This document shows, piece after piece, positions 1-9,552 of a stretch of DNA of 52,569 nucleotides; position 1 is the first letter of the stretch, and the number at the start of each line of letters is the position of its first letter. The DNA comes from Microcella alkalica (GTDB lineage: Bacteria > Actinomycetota > Actinomycetes > Actinomycetales > Microbacteriaceae). The DNA lies in NCBI RefSeq assembly GCF_014137945.1, contig NZ_JACGWX010000010.1, forward strand, positions 1 through 52,569. The letters are read 5' to 3'. Below the pieces are notes generated by a model. That model saw nothing but the letters and a program-made list of their open reading frames with translations. It ran no database searches and was not told the origin of the DNA. Made by a program: the position numbers and the translations under genes.

Positions 1-756
1 GTCGAATCTGCCAACGATGCGGAAGCCGCGCCGGAGCGACTCGTCGTGCTCGACGCCGGTGACGTGCTCGAGCCCGACGGCGACGGCGAGGCGGTCGCGA
101 CCGCGCGCGTCGCCGCGATCACGGCCACGGCATCCCTCGTCATCGTGCTCGGCGGCGACAACGCCGCGACGGTGCCGGCCGCCCTCGGGGCGTGGGGCGG
201 CCGCCTCGCGACCGCGGGCCTCGTGACGCTGGATGCTCACCACGACCTGCGCGACGGCGCCAGCAACGGCGCGCCGGTGCGACGGCTGCTCGAGGCGGGC
301 CTCGCGGGGGCTCGAGTGAGCCAGCTCGGCATCGAGCCGCTCGCGAACTCCCGCGCACATGCGGCACGGGCCGCCGAGCACGGCATCACCGTCGTCAACC
401 GGGCCGAACTGATGACCACCCCGATCGAAGCCGCGATGACCGCGGCGCTCGACCGCGCCGCGTCGGCGGGCGGACCCGTCCACGTCGACCTCGACCTCGA
501 CGTGTGCGACCGCAGCGTCGCGCCCGGCTGTCCGGCAAGCGTGCCCGGCGGCCTGAGCGCGATCGAGCTGCGCACGGCGGCGCGGCTCGCGGGCGCGCAT
601 CCGGCCGTCACGAGCATCGACCTGACCGAGCTCGACGCCGTGCGCGATACCGCCGACCAGCGCACCGTGCGCCTCGCCGCGCTATGCGTGCTCGAGGCGC
701 TCGCGGGGCTCGCGTCGCGGCCCGCTCCGCCCGTGACGGCGGGGGAGCGCCCATGA
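1..756 (+). CDS. hutG: Formimidoylglutamase / arginase-family hydrolase (5' truncated)
   Basis: Metal-dependent ureohydrolase-fold enzyme, probably hydrolysing N-formimidoyl-L-glutamate to glutamate and formamide in the last step of histidine degradation. The frame is open from base 1, so the true start lies outside the window. Arginase-family metal motifs are visible in order: GGDN (the family usually has GGDH), DAHHD, and [14 protein letters not shown], with both aspartates that bridge the Mn2+ pair. It overlaps hutI by 4 bp (ATGA at 753-756), so the two are translationally coupled. The hut assignment rests on this neighbour; on sequence alone agmatinase or another arginase-family activity is possible. 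Confidence 0.82.
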   Translation, partial: VESANDAEAAPERLVVLDAGDVLEPDGDGEAVATARVAAITATASLVIVLGGDNAATVPAALGAWGGRLATAGLVTLDAHHDLRDGASNGAPVRRLLEAGLAGARVSQLGIEPLANSRAHAARAAEHGITVVNRAELMTTPIEAAMTAALDRAASAGGPVHVDLDLDVCDRSVAPGCPASVPGGLSAIELRTAARLAGAHPAVTSIDLTELDAVRDTADQRTVRLAALCVLEALAGLASRPAPPVTAGERP

Positions 757-1940
757 TGAGCGTCGTCGTCGCGAACATCGGCGAGCTCGTGACCTTCGCG
801 CCCGGCCGCCCCGTGCGGCACGGAGCGGCCGTCGTGCTCGTCGACGGCGTCGTGCAGTGGGTGGGCGACGATTCGGACGCGCCGCCCGCGGACGCGCGCG
901 TCGACGCGGCGGGCGGGGCGGTCATCCCGGGATTCGTCGACAGCCACAGCCATCTCGTCTTCGCCGGCGACCGCGCGGCCGAGTTCGAGGCCCGCATGGC
1001 GGGGCGGCCGTACGCGGCGGGCGGCATCCGATCGACCGTGGCGGCGACGCGCGAGGCGAGCGTCGCCGAGCTGCGCGTCCGGCTCGCGCGGCTCGTCGCC
1101 GAGGCCCGGGCGCAGGGTACGACGACGCTCGAGATCAAGAGCGGCTACGGGCTCACGGTCGCCGACGAGGAGCGCGCCCTGCGCCTCGCCCGCGAGGTCA
1201 CCGACGAGTCGACCTTTCTCGGCGCGCATGTCGTGCCGGCCGAGTACGCCTCCGACCGCGGCGCCTATGTCGACCTGGTGCGCGGCCCGATGCTCGCCGC
1301 GTGCGCGCCGCACGTCCGCTGGGTCGACGTCTTCATCGGTTCGGGCGCCTTCAGCGTCGACGAGGCGCGGCTCATCCTCGAGGCGGGGCGGGATGCCGGA
1401 CTCGGCCTGCGCGTCCACGCCGGCCAGCTCGCCGCCGACGGCGGAGTCGCCCTCGCCGTCGAGCTCGGTGCCGCGAGCGTCGACCACTGCACGCACCTCA
1501 CGGCCGCTGACGTCCAGGCGCTCGCCGACTCTGCGCGGGCCGACGCGTCGACCGACTCCCCGTCCGCGTCGACCGCGACGGTCGCGACGCTTCTCCCGCT
1601 CGTCGAGTTCTCGACGCGGCAGCCGTACCCGGATGCCCGGCGCCTCCTCGACGCGGGCGTCTCCGTCGCGATCGCGACCGACTGCAATCCTGGCTCGAAC
1701 TTCTCGTCGTCGATGCCTCTCGCCCTCGCTCTCGCGGTGCGCGAGATGGGAGTCACCCCGCTCGAGGCCCTCGAGGCCGCGACCGTCGGCGGGGCTCGCG
1801 CCCTGCGGCGCGACGACGTCGGGCACGTGCGCGTCGGCTCGCGCGGGGGAGTGGTGCTGCTCGACGCGCCGTCGCACTCGTGGCTCGCATACCGGGTCGG
1901 GGTGCCGCTCGTGCGCGACGTCATCGGCGGGCCGCGGTAG
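753..1940 (+). CDS. hutI: Imidazolonepropionase
   Basis: Converts 4-imidazolone-5-propanoate to N-formimidoyl-L-glutamate in histidine catabolism. This 395-residue amidohydrolase-fold protein has the HxH metal motif in [16 protein letters not shown], the family signature EIKSGYGL, the HAGQL and VDHCTHL blocks typical of the actinobacterial form, and the late metal/substrate aspartate in ATDCNPGSN. Length matches the family (about 400). Start: ATG at 753 sits 5-6 nt after GGGGGAG (741-747) and overlaps the hutG stop; ATG at 756 is in frame and one codon later. It is the last recognisable gene of the hut operon here; the downstream 800 bases are non-coding. Confidence 0.93.
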   Translation: MMSVVVANIGELVTFAPGRPVRHGAAVVLVDGVVQWVGDDSDAPPADARVDAAGGAVIPGFVDSHSHLVFAGDRAAEFEARMAGRPYAAGGIRSTVAATREASVAELRVRLARLVAEARAQGTTTLEIKSGYGLTVADEERALRLAREVTDESTFLGAHVVPAEYASDRGAYVDLVRGPMLAACAPHVRWVDVFIGSGAFSVDEARLILEAGRDAGLGLRVHAGQLAADGGVALAVELGAASVDHCTHLTAADVQALADSARADASTDSPSASTATVATLLPLVEFSTRQPYPDARRLLDAGVSVAIATDCNPGSNFSSSMPLALALAVREMGVTPLEALEAATVGGARALRRDDVGHVRVGSRGGVVLLDAPSHSWLAYRVGVPLVRDVIGGPR

Positions 1941-2003
1941 CCCGCCTCGGCGAACGCCCCCGCCCCGCCAACGCGCCGACCCCGGACACCTCAGCCTGCG
2001 CGC

Positions 2004-2108
2004 GCCCGCCGCGCTGCCGCCTCGACCTCCTCGCCCGCGAACGCCGCACTGCCGCCTCCGCCTCCTCGCCCGCGCCCGCCGCGCTGCCGCCTCCGCCTCC
2101 CGCGGGCG
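2004..2108. repeat. Three 35-bp tandem GC-rich repeats
   Basis: Three adjacent 35-bp units occupy 2004-2038, 2039-2073 and 2074-2108. Units 1 and 3 are identical over their first 20 bases (beginning GCCCGCCGCGCTGCC). Units 1 and 2 share the same ending (TCCTCGCCCGC), while unit 3 diverges in its last third. All lie in the non-coding gap after hutI. No gene-like reading is supported: the translations are low-complexity Ala/Pro/Arg. Confidence 0.75.
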
Positions 2109-2118
2109 AATCCCCGCA

Positions 2119-2175
2119 ACTCGTCCTGTTTCGGGCGACCCGTGCGCCCGATTCAGGACGAGTCGCCCGAAACAG
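2119..2175. repeat. Large inverted repeat with two alternative pairings
   Basis: Pairing A: 2119-2128 with 2154-2163 (10 bp), a TT/TT mismatch, then 2131-2137 with 2145-2151 (7 bp) around a 7-nt loop. Pairing B: 2126-2139 with 2162-2175, a perfect 14-bp stem. The two share bases and cannot form together. This could be an old terminator, a family-specific palindromic intergenic element, or a protein-binding site; the sequence alone does not decide. Confidence 0.7.
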
Positions 2176-2191
2176 CAAGAAGTGCGGGGGC

Positions 2192-2281
2192 GGGGCGCCG
2201 GCTTCGCCGAGCGCGGGTGCACGGCGGCTCCGAGTGGGGGCGCCGGCTTCGCCGAGCGCGGTACCTCGCGGCTTCGGAGCG
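2192..2281. repeat. Two-copy 45-bp direct repeat
   Basis: A 25-bp block starting GGGGCGCCGGCTTCGCC is perfectly repeated at 2192-2216 and 2237-2261. The 20 bases after each copy are similar but diverged, giving a 45-bp period. It lies in the same non-coding gap as the 35-bp repeats. Confidence 0.7.
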
Positions 2282-2294
2282 AACTACCCGACAA

Positions 2295-2365
2295 CCGGGG
2301 GCCGGGACGGCCCCCGGGGCGATGTCGCCGCGGAGGCCAGAAATGGCCTCCGCTCTGAGGCGACA
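2295..2365. terminator. Twin hairpins ahead of the S10 promoter
   Basis: The first stem is 9 bp (2295-2303 with 2309-2317, 5-nt loop). The second is compound: 2331-2339 pairs with 2344-2352 (9 bp) around a GAAA tetraloop, with an outer 7-bp stem 2323-2329/2359-2365. They end 8 bases before the -35 box of the rpsJ promoter. They could insulate the ribosomal operon from upstream transcription. No U-tract follows, so intrinsic termination is not certain. Confidence 0.5.
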
Positions 2366-2373
2366 CGCCCGGG

Positions 2374-2402
2374 TTGCAGCACCCTCCCGGCTGTGGCAGA
2401 CT
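2374..2402 (+). promoter_or_regulatory. Promoter of the S10 ribosomal operon
   Basis: A TTGCAG -35 (2374-2379) is 17 nt from a CAGACT -10 (2397-2402), which is preceded by an extended -10 TG (2394-2395). This would start transcription near 2410, giving a leader of about 345 nt before rpsJ. It is the best sigma-70-type match in the gap; no other good candidate was seen between the hairpins and rpsJ. Confidence 0.6.
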
Positions 2403-2409
2403 CTTCTAG

Positions 2410-2754
2410 TTCCACACGCCGCGCTTCGTCGCGCGGCTCACTGTCCAGGCAGTGCATAGGACGAGCAGCCCGCAGGTGCGGGTGGCGATGAGCCTAGGCC
2501 GCAGGCAGAAGAACACGACTTAAATCGACAACCAACTCGCACAGGGGATATCTCTGTGCCTGGCGAGGGCGACACGCCCGAGCGCGGGGGTCGGTGACGA
2601 GCAGAGGTCGGACCCAGTTCGGCAGGGAGCGATCCCAGCCGGCGTGCGGCAGCAGATCGATGTTTGACAGAAGAACAGTGGTGCGACAGCGAGAGCGCTC
2701 CGCGCAGATGTGCCCGTCAGGGTTCATCACGTCCAAGAAGGAAGAGAGTTGAGC
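2410..2754 (+). promoter_or_regulatory. Long structured 5' leader of the S10 operon
   Basis: About 345 nt without a supported gene. It begins with a 7-bp hairpin (2418-2424/2431-2437). A stem 2539-2544/2554-2559 (GCACAG/CTGTGC, 9-nt loop) follows, then a 5-bp stem 2567-2571/2575-2579 with a 3-nt loop. AAGGAAG (2738-2744) serves as the rpsJ ribosome-binding site. S10 leaders are known autoregulatory targets of r-protein L4 in proteobacteria; whether that holds here is inference. From memory, parts of this leader resemble the S10 leaders of other Microbacteriaceae, which I cannot verify here. Confidence 0.45.
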
Positions 2755-3063
2755 ATGGCGGGACAGAAGATCCGCATCCGGCTTAAGTCGTACGACCACG
2801 CAGGTCTCGATGCATCGGCGCGCAAGATCGTCGACACCGTGACGCGTGCAGGCGCAACCGTGGTCGGCCCCGTGCCGCTGCCGACGGAGAAGAACGTCAT
2901 CGCCGTCATCCGGTCGCCCCACAAGTACAAGGACAGCCGCGAGCACTTCGAGAAGCGCACGCACAAGCGGCTCATCGACATCATCGACCCGACGCCGAAG
3001 GCGGTCGACTCGCTCATGCGCCTCGACCTTCCCGCCGACGTCAACATCGAGATCAAGCTCTAA
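2755..3063 (+). CDS. rpsJ: Ribosomal protein S10
   Basis: Small-subunit head protein, also the NusB partner in antitermination. The 102-residue product begins [18 protein letters not shown] and contains the [11 protein letters not shown] and [10 protein letters not shown] blocks of S10. The start is ATG 2755 with AAGGAAG ten bases upstream; the frame stays open further upstream (to 2710), but the added residues are not S10-like. First gene of the S10 operon, after a long leader. Confidence 0.98.
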   Translation: MAGQKIRIRLKSYDHAGLDASARKIVDTVTRAGATVVGPVPLPTEKNVIAVIRSPHKYKDSREHFEKRTHKRLIDIIDPTPKAVDSLMRLDLPADVNIEIKL

Positions 3064-3074
3064 GGAACCCCTCT

Positions 3075-3725
3075 ATGTCTGCTACCAAGACGACCAAGGG
3101 TCTGCTGGGCACGAAGCTCGGCATGACCCAGGTGTGGGATGAGAACAACAAGCTCGTTCCCGTCACCGTCGTGGAGATCGCCCCGAACGTCGTGACGCAG
3201 GTGCGCACGGTCGAGAAGGACGGCTACGCGGCTGTGCAGATCGCCTACGGCGCGATCGACCCGCGCAAGGTCACGAAGCCCCTCACCGGCCACTTCGAGA
3301 AGGCCGGCTCGACCCCGCGCCGCCACCTCACCGAGGTGCGCACCGCCGACGCGTCCGAGTACGCCGCCGGCCAGGAGCTCGCGGTCGACATCTTCGAGGC
3401 GGGCCAGCTCGTCGACGTCGTCGGCACGAGCAAGGGCAAGGGCTTCGCCGGTGTCATGAAGCGCCACAACTTCAAGGGCGTCTCGGCCTCGCACGGTTCG
3501 CACCGCAACCACCGCAAGCCCGGCTCGATCGGCGCCTCGTCGACCCCCAGCCGCGTATTCAAGGGGATGCGCATGGCCGGCCGCATGGGTGGCGAGCGCG
3601 TCACCGTCATGAACCTCAAGGTTCACTCCGTCGACCTCGAGAAGGGTCTGCTGCTCATCAAGGGCGCCGTCCCCGGTGCTCGCGGTCGTCTCGTCTTCGT
3701 CCGCAACGCCGTGAAGGGAGCGTAA
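3075..3725 (+). CDS. rplC: Ribosomal protein L3
   Basis: Large-subunit assembly-initiating protein whose extended loop reaches the peptidyl-transferase centre. Its 216 residues match the family. It has the [15 protein letters not shown] start and the loop block with [14 protein letters not shown], including the conserved GSIGAS turn. It follows rpsJ by 11 nt with an AAGGAA site, in the usual S10-operon position. Confidence 0.98.
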   Translation: MSATKTTKGLLGTKLGMTQVWDENNKLVPVTVVEIAPNVVTQVRTVEKDGYAAVQIAYGAIDPRKVTKPLTGHFEKAGSTPRRHLTEVRTADASEYAAGQELAVDIFEAGQLVDVVGTSKGKGFAGVMKRHNFKGVSASHGSHRNHRKPGSIGASSTPSRVFKGMRMAGRMGGERVTVMNLKVHSVDLEKGLLLIKGAVPGARGRLVFVRNAVKGA

Positions 3726-3730
3726 CCGCG

Positions 3731-4378
3731 ATGGCTAACTCGCTCGACGTCGTCGACGCCGCCGGCAAGAAGACCGGTTCGGTCGACCTGCCCGCTGCCG
3801 TCTTCGACGTGCAGACCAATGTCCCGCTCCTCCACCAGGTGGTCGTGGCCCAGCTCGCCGCCGCCCGTCAGGGCACGCACTCGACCAAGGGTCGCGGCGA
3901 GGTCTCCGGCTCCGGCGTCAAGCCGTTCAAGCAGAAGGGAACGGGCCGCAGCCGTCAGGGCTCCGTCCGCGCCCCCGAGCACCGCGGCGGTGGCATCGTC
4001 CACGGCCCGACCCCCCGCAACTACGCGCAGCGCACGCCCAAGAAGATGATCGCCGCCGCTCTGCTCGGCGCCCTCTCCGACCGCGCGCGCGGCGAGCGCC
4101 TCCACATCGTGGAGTCGTTCGGCACCGACGTGCCCTCGACCAAGGCTGCCGCCTCGGTCATCCTCTCCCTCACCGCGGGCCGAAACGTGCTCGTCGTGAT
4201 CGAGCGCGATGACGAGGTCAACCTCAAGAGCGTCCGCAACCTCAAGAACCTGCACGTCATCACCCCCGACCAGCTCAACGCGTACGACGTGCTGGTCAGC
4301 GACGACATCGTGTTCATCAAGGGCGCGTACGACGCCTTCGTGAACGCGAAGACGAAGAAGGAAGAGGTCGGCGCATGA
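3731..4378 (+). CDS. rplD: Ribosomal protein L4
   Basis: Exit-tunnel protein, and in proteobacteria the autoregulator of the S10 operon. The 215-residue product carries the long basic tunnel loop ([17 protein letters not shown]...), the RGGGIVHGP motif, and the C-terminal [16 protein letters not shown] block. It ends in an ATGA overlap with rplW, so translation is probably coupled. Confidence 0.98.
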   Translation: MANSLDVVDAAGKKTGSVDLPAAVFDVQTNVPLLHQVVVAQLAAARQGTHSTKGRGEVSGSGVKPFKQKGTGRSRQGSVRAPEHRGGGIVHGPTPRNYAQRTPKKMIAAALLGALSDRARGERLHIVESFGTDVPSTKAAASVILSLTAGRNVLVVIERDDEVNLKSVRNLKNLHVITPDQLNAYDVLVSDDIVFIKGAYDAFVNAKTKKEEVGA

Positions 4379-4686
4379 GCATCCACGCTGTCGCCCAGAA
4401 CAAGGACCCGCGCGACATCATCATCGCGCCCGTCGTGAGCGAGAAGTCCTACGCGCTCATCGACGACGGCAAGTACACCTTCCTGGTGGACCCGCGTGCG
4501 AACAAGACCGAGATCAAGCTCGCCATCGAGAAGATCTTCAACGTCAAGGTCGAGTCGATCAACACGCTCAACCGCCCGGGCAAGACCCGCCGCACCCGCT
4601 TCGGCACCGGAAAGCGCAAGGACACCAAGCGCGCGATCGTGACCTTGAAGTCGGGCTCCATCGACATCTTCACGGCCGTCGGCTAG
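4375..4686 (+). CDS. rplW: Ribosomal protein L23
   Basis: Exit-tunnel rim protein that docks trigger factor and SRP. The 103-residue product has the [16 protein letters not shown] opening and the [18 protein letters not shown] helix typical of L23. It overlaps rplD by 4 bp. Confidence 0.98.
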   Translation: MSIHAVAQNKDPRDIIIAPVVSEKSYALIDDGKYTFLVDPRANKTEIKLAIEKIFNVKVESINTLNRPGKTRRTRFGTGKRKDTKRAIVTLKSGSIDIFTAVG

Positions 4687-4705
4687 GCAACGGAGACAGA
4701 GAACA

Positions 4706-5542
4706 ATGGCTATTCGCAAGTACAAGCCCACGACCCCGGGTCGTCGCGGCTCGTCGGTCGCCGACTTCGCTGAGATCACCCGATCGACGCCCGAGAAGTC
4801 GCTGCTCAAGCCGCTTCCGAAGACCGGTGGCCGCAACAACACCGGTCGCATCACGACCCGTCACATCGGTGGTGGCCACAAGCGCCAGTACCGCATGATC
4901 GACTTCCGTCGCAACGATAAGGACGGCGTGAACGCGAAGGTCGCGCACATTGAGTACGACCCCAACCGCACCGCGCGCATCGCGCTCCTGCACTACGTGG
5001 ACGGCACGAAGCGCTACATCCTCGCGCCGAACAAGCTCTCGCAGGGCGACATCGTCGAGTCGGGCGCCTCGGCCGACATCAAGCCGGGCAACAACCTCCC
5101 GCTGCGCAACATCCCCGTGGGTACCGTCATCCACGCCATCGAGCTCCGCCCCGGCGGCGGCGCGAAGATGGCCCGCTCGGCCGGCGCCTCCGTGCGTCTC
5201 GTCGCGAAGGACGGCCCCTACGCCCAGCTGCGTCTCCCCTCGGGCGAGATCCGCAACGTGGATGCCCGCTGCCGCGCCACGGTCGGCGAGGTCGGCAACG
5301 CCGAGCAGTCGAACATCAACTGGGGCAAGGCCGGCCGCAAGCGCTGGAAGGGCGTGCGCCCGACCGTCCGCGGTGTCGCGATGAACCCGATCGACCACCC
5401 GCACGGTGGTGGTGAGGGCAAGACCTCCGGTGGTCGCCACCCGGTCAGCCCCTGGGGCCAGTCCGAGGGCCGCACCCGTCGCCCCAACAAGGAGAGCGAC
5501 AAGCTCATCGTCCGTCGCCGCACCGTCGGTAAGAAGCGCTAG
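4706..5542 (+). CDS. rplB: Ribosomal protein L2
   Basis: Large-subunit protein close to the peptidyl-transferase centre, needed for subunit association. The 278-residue product shows [15 protein letters not shown], the [18 protein letters not shown] block with the conserved histidine, and the C-terminal RHPVSPWGQ. Length is normal. It is preceded by a purine-rich site about 19 nt after rplW. Confidence 0.98.
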   Translation: MAIRKYKPTTPGRRGSSVADFAEITRSTPEKSLLKPLPKTGGRNNTGRITTRHIGGGHKRQYRMIDFRRNDKDGVNAKVAHIEYDPNRTARIALLHYVDGTKRYILAPNKLSQGDIVESGASADIKPGNNLPLRNIPVGTVIHAIELRPGGGAKMARSAGASVRLVAKDGPYAQLRLPSGEIRNVDARCRATVGEVGNAEQSNINWGKAGRKRWKGVRPTVRGVAMNPIDHPHGGGEGKTSGGRHPVSPWGQSEGRTRRPNKESDKLIVRRRTVGKKR

Positions 5543-5557
5543 TAGGAGTCGAGAAAC

Positions 5558-5839
5558 ATGCCTCGCAGTCTCAAGAAGGGCCCGTTCGTCGACGATCACC
5601 TGCTTCGCAAGGTGTTCACGCAGAACGAGGCCAAAACCAAGCACGTCATCAAGACCTGGTCGCGCCGGTCGATGATCGTCCCCGCCATGCTCGGGCACAC
5701 GATCGCCGTGCACGACGGCCGCAAGCACATCCCCGTGTTCGTGACCGAGACCATGGTCGGGCACAAGCTCGGCGAGTTCGCGCCCACCCGCACCTTCCGC
5801 GGTCACGAGAAGGACGACAAGAAGGGTCGTCGCCGGTAA
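5558..5839 (+). CDS. rpsS: Ribosomal protein S19
   Basis: Small-subunit head protein that contacts S13. The 93-residue product opens [17 protein letters not shown] and has the [20 protein letters not shown] and [13 protein letters not shown] blocks of S19. It sits in the standard position between rplB and rplV. Confidence 0.98.
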   Translation: MPRSLKKGPFVDDHLLRKVFTQNEAKTKHVIKTWSRRSMIVPAMLGHTIAVHDGRKHIPVFVTETMVGHKLGEFAPTRTFRGHEKDDKKGRRR

Positions 5840-5866
5840 CCCGGCGGCGTGAAGAGGAGTACAGAC

Positions 5867-6265
5867 ATGGTGGAGTCGATCGCCCGCGTGCGACACATCC
5901 GCGTGACGCCTCAGAAGGCTCGTCGCGTCGTCGACCTGATCCGCGGCAAGCAGGCCATGGAGGCCCTTGCCATCCTGAAGTTCGCGCCCCAGGGCGCGAG
6001 CGAGCCCGTCTACAAGCTCGTCGCGTCGGCCATGGCCAACGCCCGGGTGAAGGCGGACGCTGCCAACGCCTTCCTCGACGAGCAGGACCTCTACGTGGCC
6101 CGCGCGTTCGTCGACGAGGGCACCACGCTCAAGCGGTTCCAGCCGCGAGCGCAGGGCCGCGCGTTCCGCATCAACAAGCGCACCAGCCACATCACCGTCG
6201 TGCTCGCCACGCCGGATGAGGCCGCTGTCGCGGGCTCGGGCACGAAGAAGAAGGCGAGCAAGTAG
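5867..6265 (+). CDS. rplV: Ribosomal protein L22
   Basis: Large-subunit protein lining the exit tunnel. From ATG 5867 the product is 132 residues and opens [20 protein letters not shown]; the C-terminal hairpin with [19 protein letters not shown] is diagnostic. A start at 5849 is possible in frame, but GAGGAG at 5854-5859 fits ATG 5867 at 7-8 nt. The C-terminus has a short Lys/Ala tail. Confidence 0.97.
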   Translation: MVESIARVRHIRVTPQKARRVVDLIRGKQAMEALAILKFAPQGASEPVYKLVASAMANARVKADAANAFLDEQDLYVARAFVDEGTTLKRFQPRAQGRAFRINKRTSHITVVLATPDEAAVAGSGTKKKASK

Positions 6266-6267
6266 TC

Positions 6268-7041
6268 ATGGGTCAGAAAGTCAACCCGTACGGTTTCCGT
6301 CTCGGCATTACCACCGACCACGTGTCGCGGTGGTTCTCGGACAGCACCAAGCCCGGTCAGCGCTACGCCGACTACGTGGCTGAGGACGTCAAGATCCGGC
6401 GGATGCTCACCACGAGCCTCGACCGCGCCGGCGTCGCGCGCATCGAGATCGAGCGCACCCGCGACCGCGTCCGCGTGGACATTCACACGGCGCGTCCCGG
6501 TATCGTCATCGGTCGTCGTGGCGCCGAGGCCGAGCGCATCCGCGCCGACCTCGAGAAGCTCACCGCGAAGCAGATCCAGCTGAACATCCTCGAGGTCAAG
6601 AACCCAGAGGCCGAGGCTCAGCTCGTCGCGCAGGGCGTCGCCGAGCAGCTCAGCGCTCGTGTGGCCTTCCGCCGCGCGATGCGTAAGGGTCTGCAGGGCG
6701 CGCAGCGCGCCGGCGCCAAGGGCGTCCGCATCCAGGTCTCCGGCCGTCTCGGCGGCGCCGAGATGTCGCGCTCGGAGTTCTACCGCGAGGGCCGCGTGCC
6801 CCTGCACACGCTCCGCGCCAACATCGACTACGGCTTCTACGAGGCGAAGACCACGTTCGGCCGCATCGGAGTGAAGGTCTGGATCTACAAGGGCGACATC
6901 ACCAACAAGGAACTCGCTCGCGAGCAGGCGTCTCAGAAGTCGTCGCGCCCCGAGCGTCGTGATTCCGACCGTGGCCCCCGTCGCGACGGTGGCCGTCCGG
7001 CCGCCGCCAAGGCGCCCGCCGCGGCCGGAGCGGAAGGCTAG
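6268..7041 (+). CDS. rpsC: Ribosomal protein S3
   Basis: Small-subunit protein at the mRNA entry channel. The 257-residue product has the [14 protein letters not shown] start, the KH motif [19 protein letters not shown], and the C-terminal block [20 protein letters not shown]. The last ~35 residues are a low-complexity Arg/Asp/Ala/Pro tail of the kind seen in actinobacterial S3. Confidence 0.98.
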   Translation: MGQKVNPYGFRLGITTDHVSRWFSDSTKPGQRYADYVAEDVKIRRMLTTSLDRAGVARIEIERTRDRVRVDIHTARPGIVIGRRGAEAERIRADLEKLTAKQIQLNILEVKNPEAEAQLVAQGVAEQLSARVAFRRAMRKGLQGAQRAGAKGVRIQVSGRLGGAEMSRSEFYREGRVPLHTLRANIDYGFYEAKTTFGRIGVKVWIYKGDITNKELAREQASQKSSRPERRDSDRGPRRDGGRPAAAKAPAAAGAEG

Positions 7042-7046
7042 GAACA

Positions 7047-7466
7047 ATGCTGATTCCCCGCAAGGTCAAGTACCGCAAGCAGCACCACCCCAAGCGGAGT
7101 GGGCACGCGACCGGTGGAACCGAGGTCTCGTTCGGCGAGTTCGGCATCCAGGCAATCACGCCCGCATACGTCACGAACCGCCAGATCGAGTCGGCGCGTA
7201 TCGCGATGACCCGTCACATCAAGCGTGGCGGCAAGGTCTGGATCAACATCTACCCCGACCGCCCGCTCACCAAGAAGCCCGCCGAGACTCGCATGGGTTC
7301 GGGTAAGGGCTCGCCGGAGTGGTGGGTCGCGAACGTCAAGCCGGGCCGCGTCCTCTTCGAGGTCGCGGGCGTCAACGAGCAGCTCGCTCGTGAGGCCATG
7401 ACCCGTGCTATTCACAAGCTGCCCCTCAAGGCACGCATCATCAAGCGCGAGGAGGGCGACGCGTAA
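7047..7466 (+). CDS. rplP: Ribosomal protein L16
   Basis: Large-subunit protein near the A-site tRNA elbow. The 139-residue product opens [14 protein letters not shown] and contains [18 protein letters not shown] and the typical C-terminal [12 protein letters not shown]. Its stop overlaps the rpmC start by one base (TAATG). Confidence 0.98.
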   Translation: MLIPRKVKYRKQHHPKRSGHATGGTEVSFGEFGIQAITPAYVTNRQIESARIAMTRHIKRGGKVWINIYPDRPLTKKPAETRMGSGKGSPEWWVANVKPGRVLFEVAGVNEQLAREAMTRAIHKLPLKARIIKREEGDA

Positions 7467-7786
7467 TGGCGATCGGATCCAAGGAGCTCGCACCTGCGGA
7501 GCTCGACACCTTCGAAGACGAGCGACTCGTCGACGAGCTGAAGAAGGCCAAGGAGGAGCTGTTCAACCTGCGGTTCCAGGCCGCGACCGGACAGCTCGAG
7601 AGCCACGGCCGCCTGCGCGCCGTGAAGCGCGACATCGCTCGCATCTACACGGTCATCCGAGAGCGTGAGTTGGGCATCCGTGCCACGCCCGCGCCGGTGG
7701 AGGCCCCGGCGAAGCCGGCCAAGAAGTCGGCGAAGAAGGCTGACGCCGCTGAGGCGCCCGCCGCCGAGACGGAGGAGAAGAACTGA
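7466..7786 (+). CDS. rpmC: Ribosomal protein L29 with C-terminal extension
   Basis: Exit-tunnel rim protein. The core (about residues 1-70) has the [20 protein letters not shown] coiled-coil segment and [19 protein letters not shown]. At 106 residues it is longer than the usual 65-75 because of a tail rich in Ala, Pro, Lys and Glu. One-base overlaps with rplP and rpsQ suggest translational coupling. Confidence 0.96.
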   Translation: MAIGSKELAPAELDTFEDERLVDELKKAKEELFNLRFQAATGQLESHGRLRAVKRDIARIYTVIRERELGIRATPAPVEAPAKPAKKSAKKADAAEAPAAETEEKN

Positions 7787-8103
7787 TGGCTGCCGAGAAG
7801 AAGGTCGCTGCCGGCCACGAGTCGGCCGCGCACGACGTTCGCGACGAGAGCGCTCGCGGCTACCGCAAGGTTCGCCGCGGCTACGTGACGAGCGACAAGA
7901 TGGAGAAGACCATCGTCGTCGAGGTCGAGGACCGCGTGAAGCACCCGCTGTACGGCAAGGTCATCCGCCGCACCTCGAAGGTCAAGGCCCACGACGAGCA
8001 GAACGACGCCGGCATCGGCGACCTCGTGCTCATCGCCGAGACCCGCCCCCTGTCCGCCACGAAGCGCTGGCGCCTCGTCGAGATCCTCGAGAAGGCCAAG
8101 TAG
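7786..8103 (+). CDS. rpsQ: Ribosomal protein S17
   Basis: Primary 16S-binding OB-fold protein. The 105-residue product has a ~25-residue N-terminal extension before the S17 core ([19 protein letters not shown], then [15 protein letters not shown] and [15 protein letters not shown]). Last gene of the S10 segment; rplN follows after a 33-nt gap with its own ribosome-binding site. Confidence 0.97.
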   Translation: MAAEKKVAAGHESAAHDVRDESARGYRKVRRGYVTSDKMEKTIVVEVEDRVKHPLYGKVIRRTSKVKAHDEQNDAGIGDLVLIAETRPLSATKRWRLVEILEKAK

Positions 8104-8136
8104 GCCTTCGCCTGCTTGCCCTTATAGGAGAGAGAA

Positions 8137-8505
8137 ATGCTTCAGCAGGAATCCCGGCTCAAGGTCGCCGACAACACCGGCGCCAAGGAGCTGCTCACGA
8201 TCCGCGTGCTCGGTGGCTCCGGCCGCCGCTACGCGGGTCTCGGTGACGTCATCGTCGCCACCGTCAAGGACGCGATCCCCGGCGGCAACGTCAAGAAGGG
8301 CGACGTCGTCAAGGCGGTCATCGTCCGCACGCGCAAGCAGACCCGTCGTCCCGACGGCTCGTACATCAAGTTCGACGAGAACGCCGCCGTGATCCTGAAG
8401 AACGACGGGGACCCCCGCGGTACCCGCATCTTCGGACCGGTCGGTCGTGAGCTTCGCGACAAGAAGTTCATGAAGATCGTCTCGCTCGCCCCGGAGGTGC
8501 TGTAA
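8137..8505 (+). CDS. rplN: Ribosomal protein L14
   Basis: Large-subunit protein at the intersubunit face. The 122-residue product, of canonical length, starts [17 protein letters not shown] and has [19 protein letters not shown] and [20 protein letters not shown] precedes the ATG. First gene of the spc segment; no separate promoter was recognised in the 33-nt gap. Confidence 0.98.
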   Translation: MLQQESRLKVADNTGAKELLTIRVLGGSGRRYAGLGDVIVATVKDAIPGGNVKKGDVVKAVIVRTRKQTRRPDGSYIKFDENAAVILKNDGDPRGTRIFGPVGRELRDKKFMKIVSLAPEVL

Positions 8506-8507
8506 CC

Positions 8508-8867
8508 ATGGCGAAGATCAAGAAGGGTGACCTCGTGCAGGTCATCAGCGGCGCCAAGCAGGACCGCGGCGGAGACCGCGGCAAGCAGGGTCGCGTCATC
8601 GAGGTGCTCGCCGAGAAGAACCGCGTGGTCGTCGAGGGCATCAACCTCGTCACCAAGCACGTTCGCGTCGGCCAGACGCAGCGGGGCACCAAGACCGGCG
8701 GCATCGAGACCCACGAGGCCCCGATCCACATCTCCAACGTGGCCGTCGTCGACCCCAAGACCAAGAAGCCCACGCGCGTCGGTCACCGTGAGGAGACCGT
8801 CGAGAAGAACGGCGTGAAGAAGACCGTGCGCGTGCGGTACGCCAAGAATTCAGGTGAGAAGCTCTAA
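8508..8867 (+). CDS. rplX: Ribosomal protein L24
   Basis: Large-subunit assembly initiator with a KOW motif at its N-terminus ([20 protein letters not shown]... KQGRVIEV). It also carries [15 protein letters not shown] and [14 protein letters not shown], typical of L24. 119 residues; the stop codon overlaps the rplE start by one base (TAATG). Confidence 0.97.
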   Translation: MAKIKKGDLVQVISGAKQDRGGDRGKQGRVIEVLAEKNRVVVEGINLVTKHVRVGQTQRGTKTGGIETHEAPIHISNVAVVDPKTKKPTRVGHREETVEKNGVKKTVRVRYAKNSGEKL

Positions 8868-9454
8868 TGACGACGACCACTGCAGCGCAGGCTGGCCGAA
8901 TCCAGCCGCGCCTCAAGCAGAAGTACCGCGCTGAGATCACCAAGGCGCTCACGGAGCAGTTCGGCTACTCCAACCCGCACCAGGTTCCCGGTCTCGTGAA
9001 GATCGTCGTGAACACCGGTGTCGGCGAGGCCGCGCGCGACAGCAAGGTCATCGACGGTGCGGTCAAGGACCTCACCGCGATCACCGGCCAGAAGCCGCAG
9101 GTCACCAAGGCCCGCAAGTCGATCGCCCAGTTCAAGCTGCGCGAGGGAATGCCCATCGGCGCCCACGTGACGCTGCGCGGCGACCGCGCCTGGGAGTTCC
9201 TCGACCGCCTGCTCTCGCTCGCGCTCCCGCGCATCCGCGACTTCCGCGGCCTGAGCGACCAGCAGTTCGACGGCAACGGCAACTACACCTTCGGTCTCCA
9301 GGAGCAGAGCGTGTTCCACGAGATCGACCAGGACAAGATCGACCGCGTCCGCGGATTCGACATCACCATCGTGACGACGGCGAAGACGGATGACGAGGGT
9401 CGCGCCCTGCTGCGCGCGCTCGGCTTCCCCTTCAAGTCGGCCGACGCCTCCTAG
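8867..9454 (+). CDS. rplE: Ribosomal protein L5
   Basis: 5S rRNA-binding protein of the central protuberance. The 195-residue product has [37 protein letters not shown], and the C-terminal [21 protein letters not shown]. In many actinobacteria a short Zn-type rpsN follows directly; here a 98-nt gap without a gene leads to rpsH. Confidence 0.98.
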   Translation: MTTTTAAQAGRIQPRLKQKYRAEITKALTEQFGYSNPHQVPGLVKIVVNTGVGEAARDSKVIDGAVKDLTAITGQKPQVTKARKSIAQFKLREGMPIGAHVTLRGDRAWEFLDRLLSLALPRIRDFRGLSDQQFDGNGNYTFGLQEQSVFHEIDQDKIDRVRGFDITIVTTAKTDDEGRALLRALGFPFKSADAS

Positions 9455-9552
9455 ACCGGGGCACTCCACATCGGCCCCTCCTGGGGCCCCGATCGAACAG
9501 GTCCGCGTTCGTGTAACGGGCGCGGAAACCGGACGAGAACAGGAACATCATC

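Noticed and set aside
237-2366. 709-codon open frame on the minus strand across hutG-hutI and the gap
   Set aside because: Compositional shadow: Arg/Ala/Gly-rich, no domain, antisense to clearly conserved hut genes.
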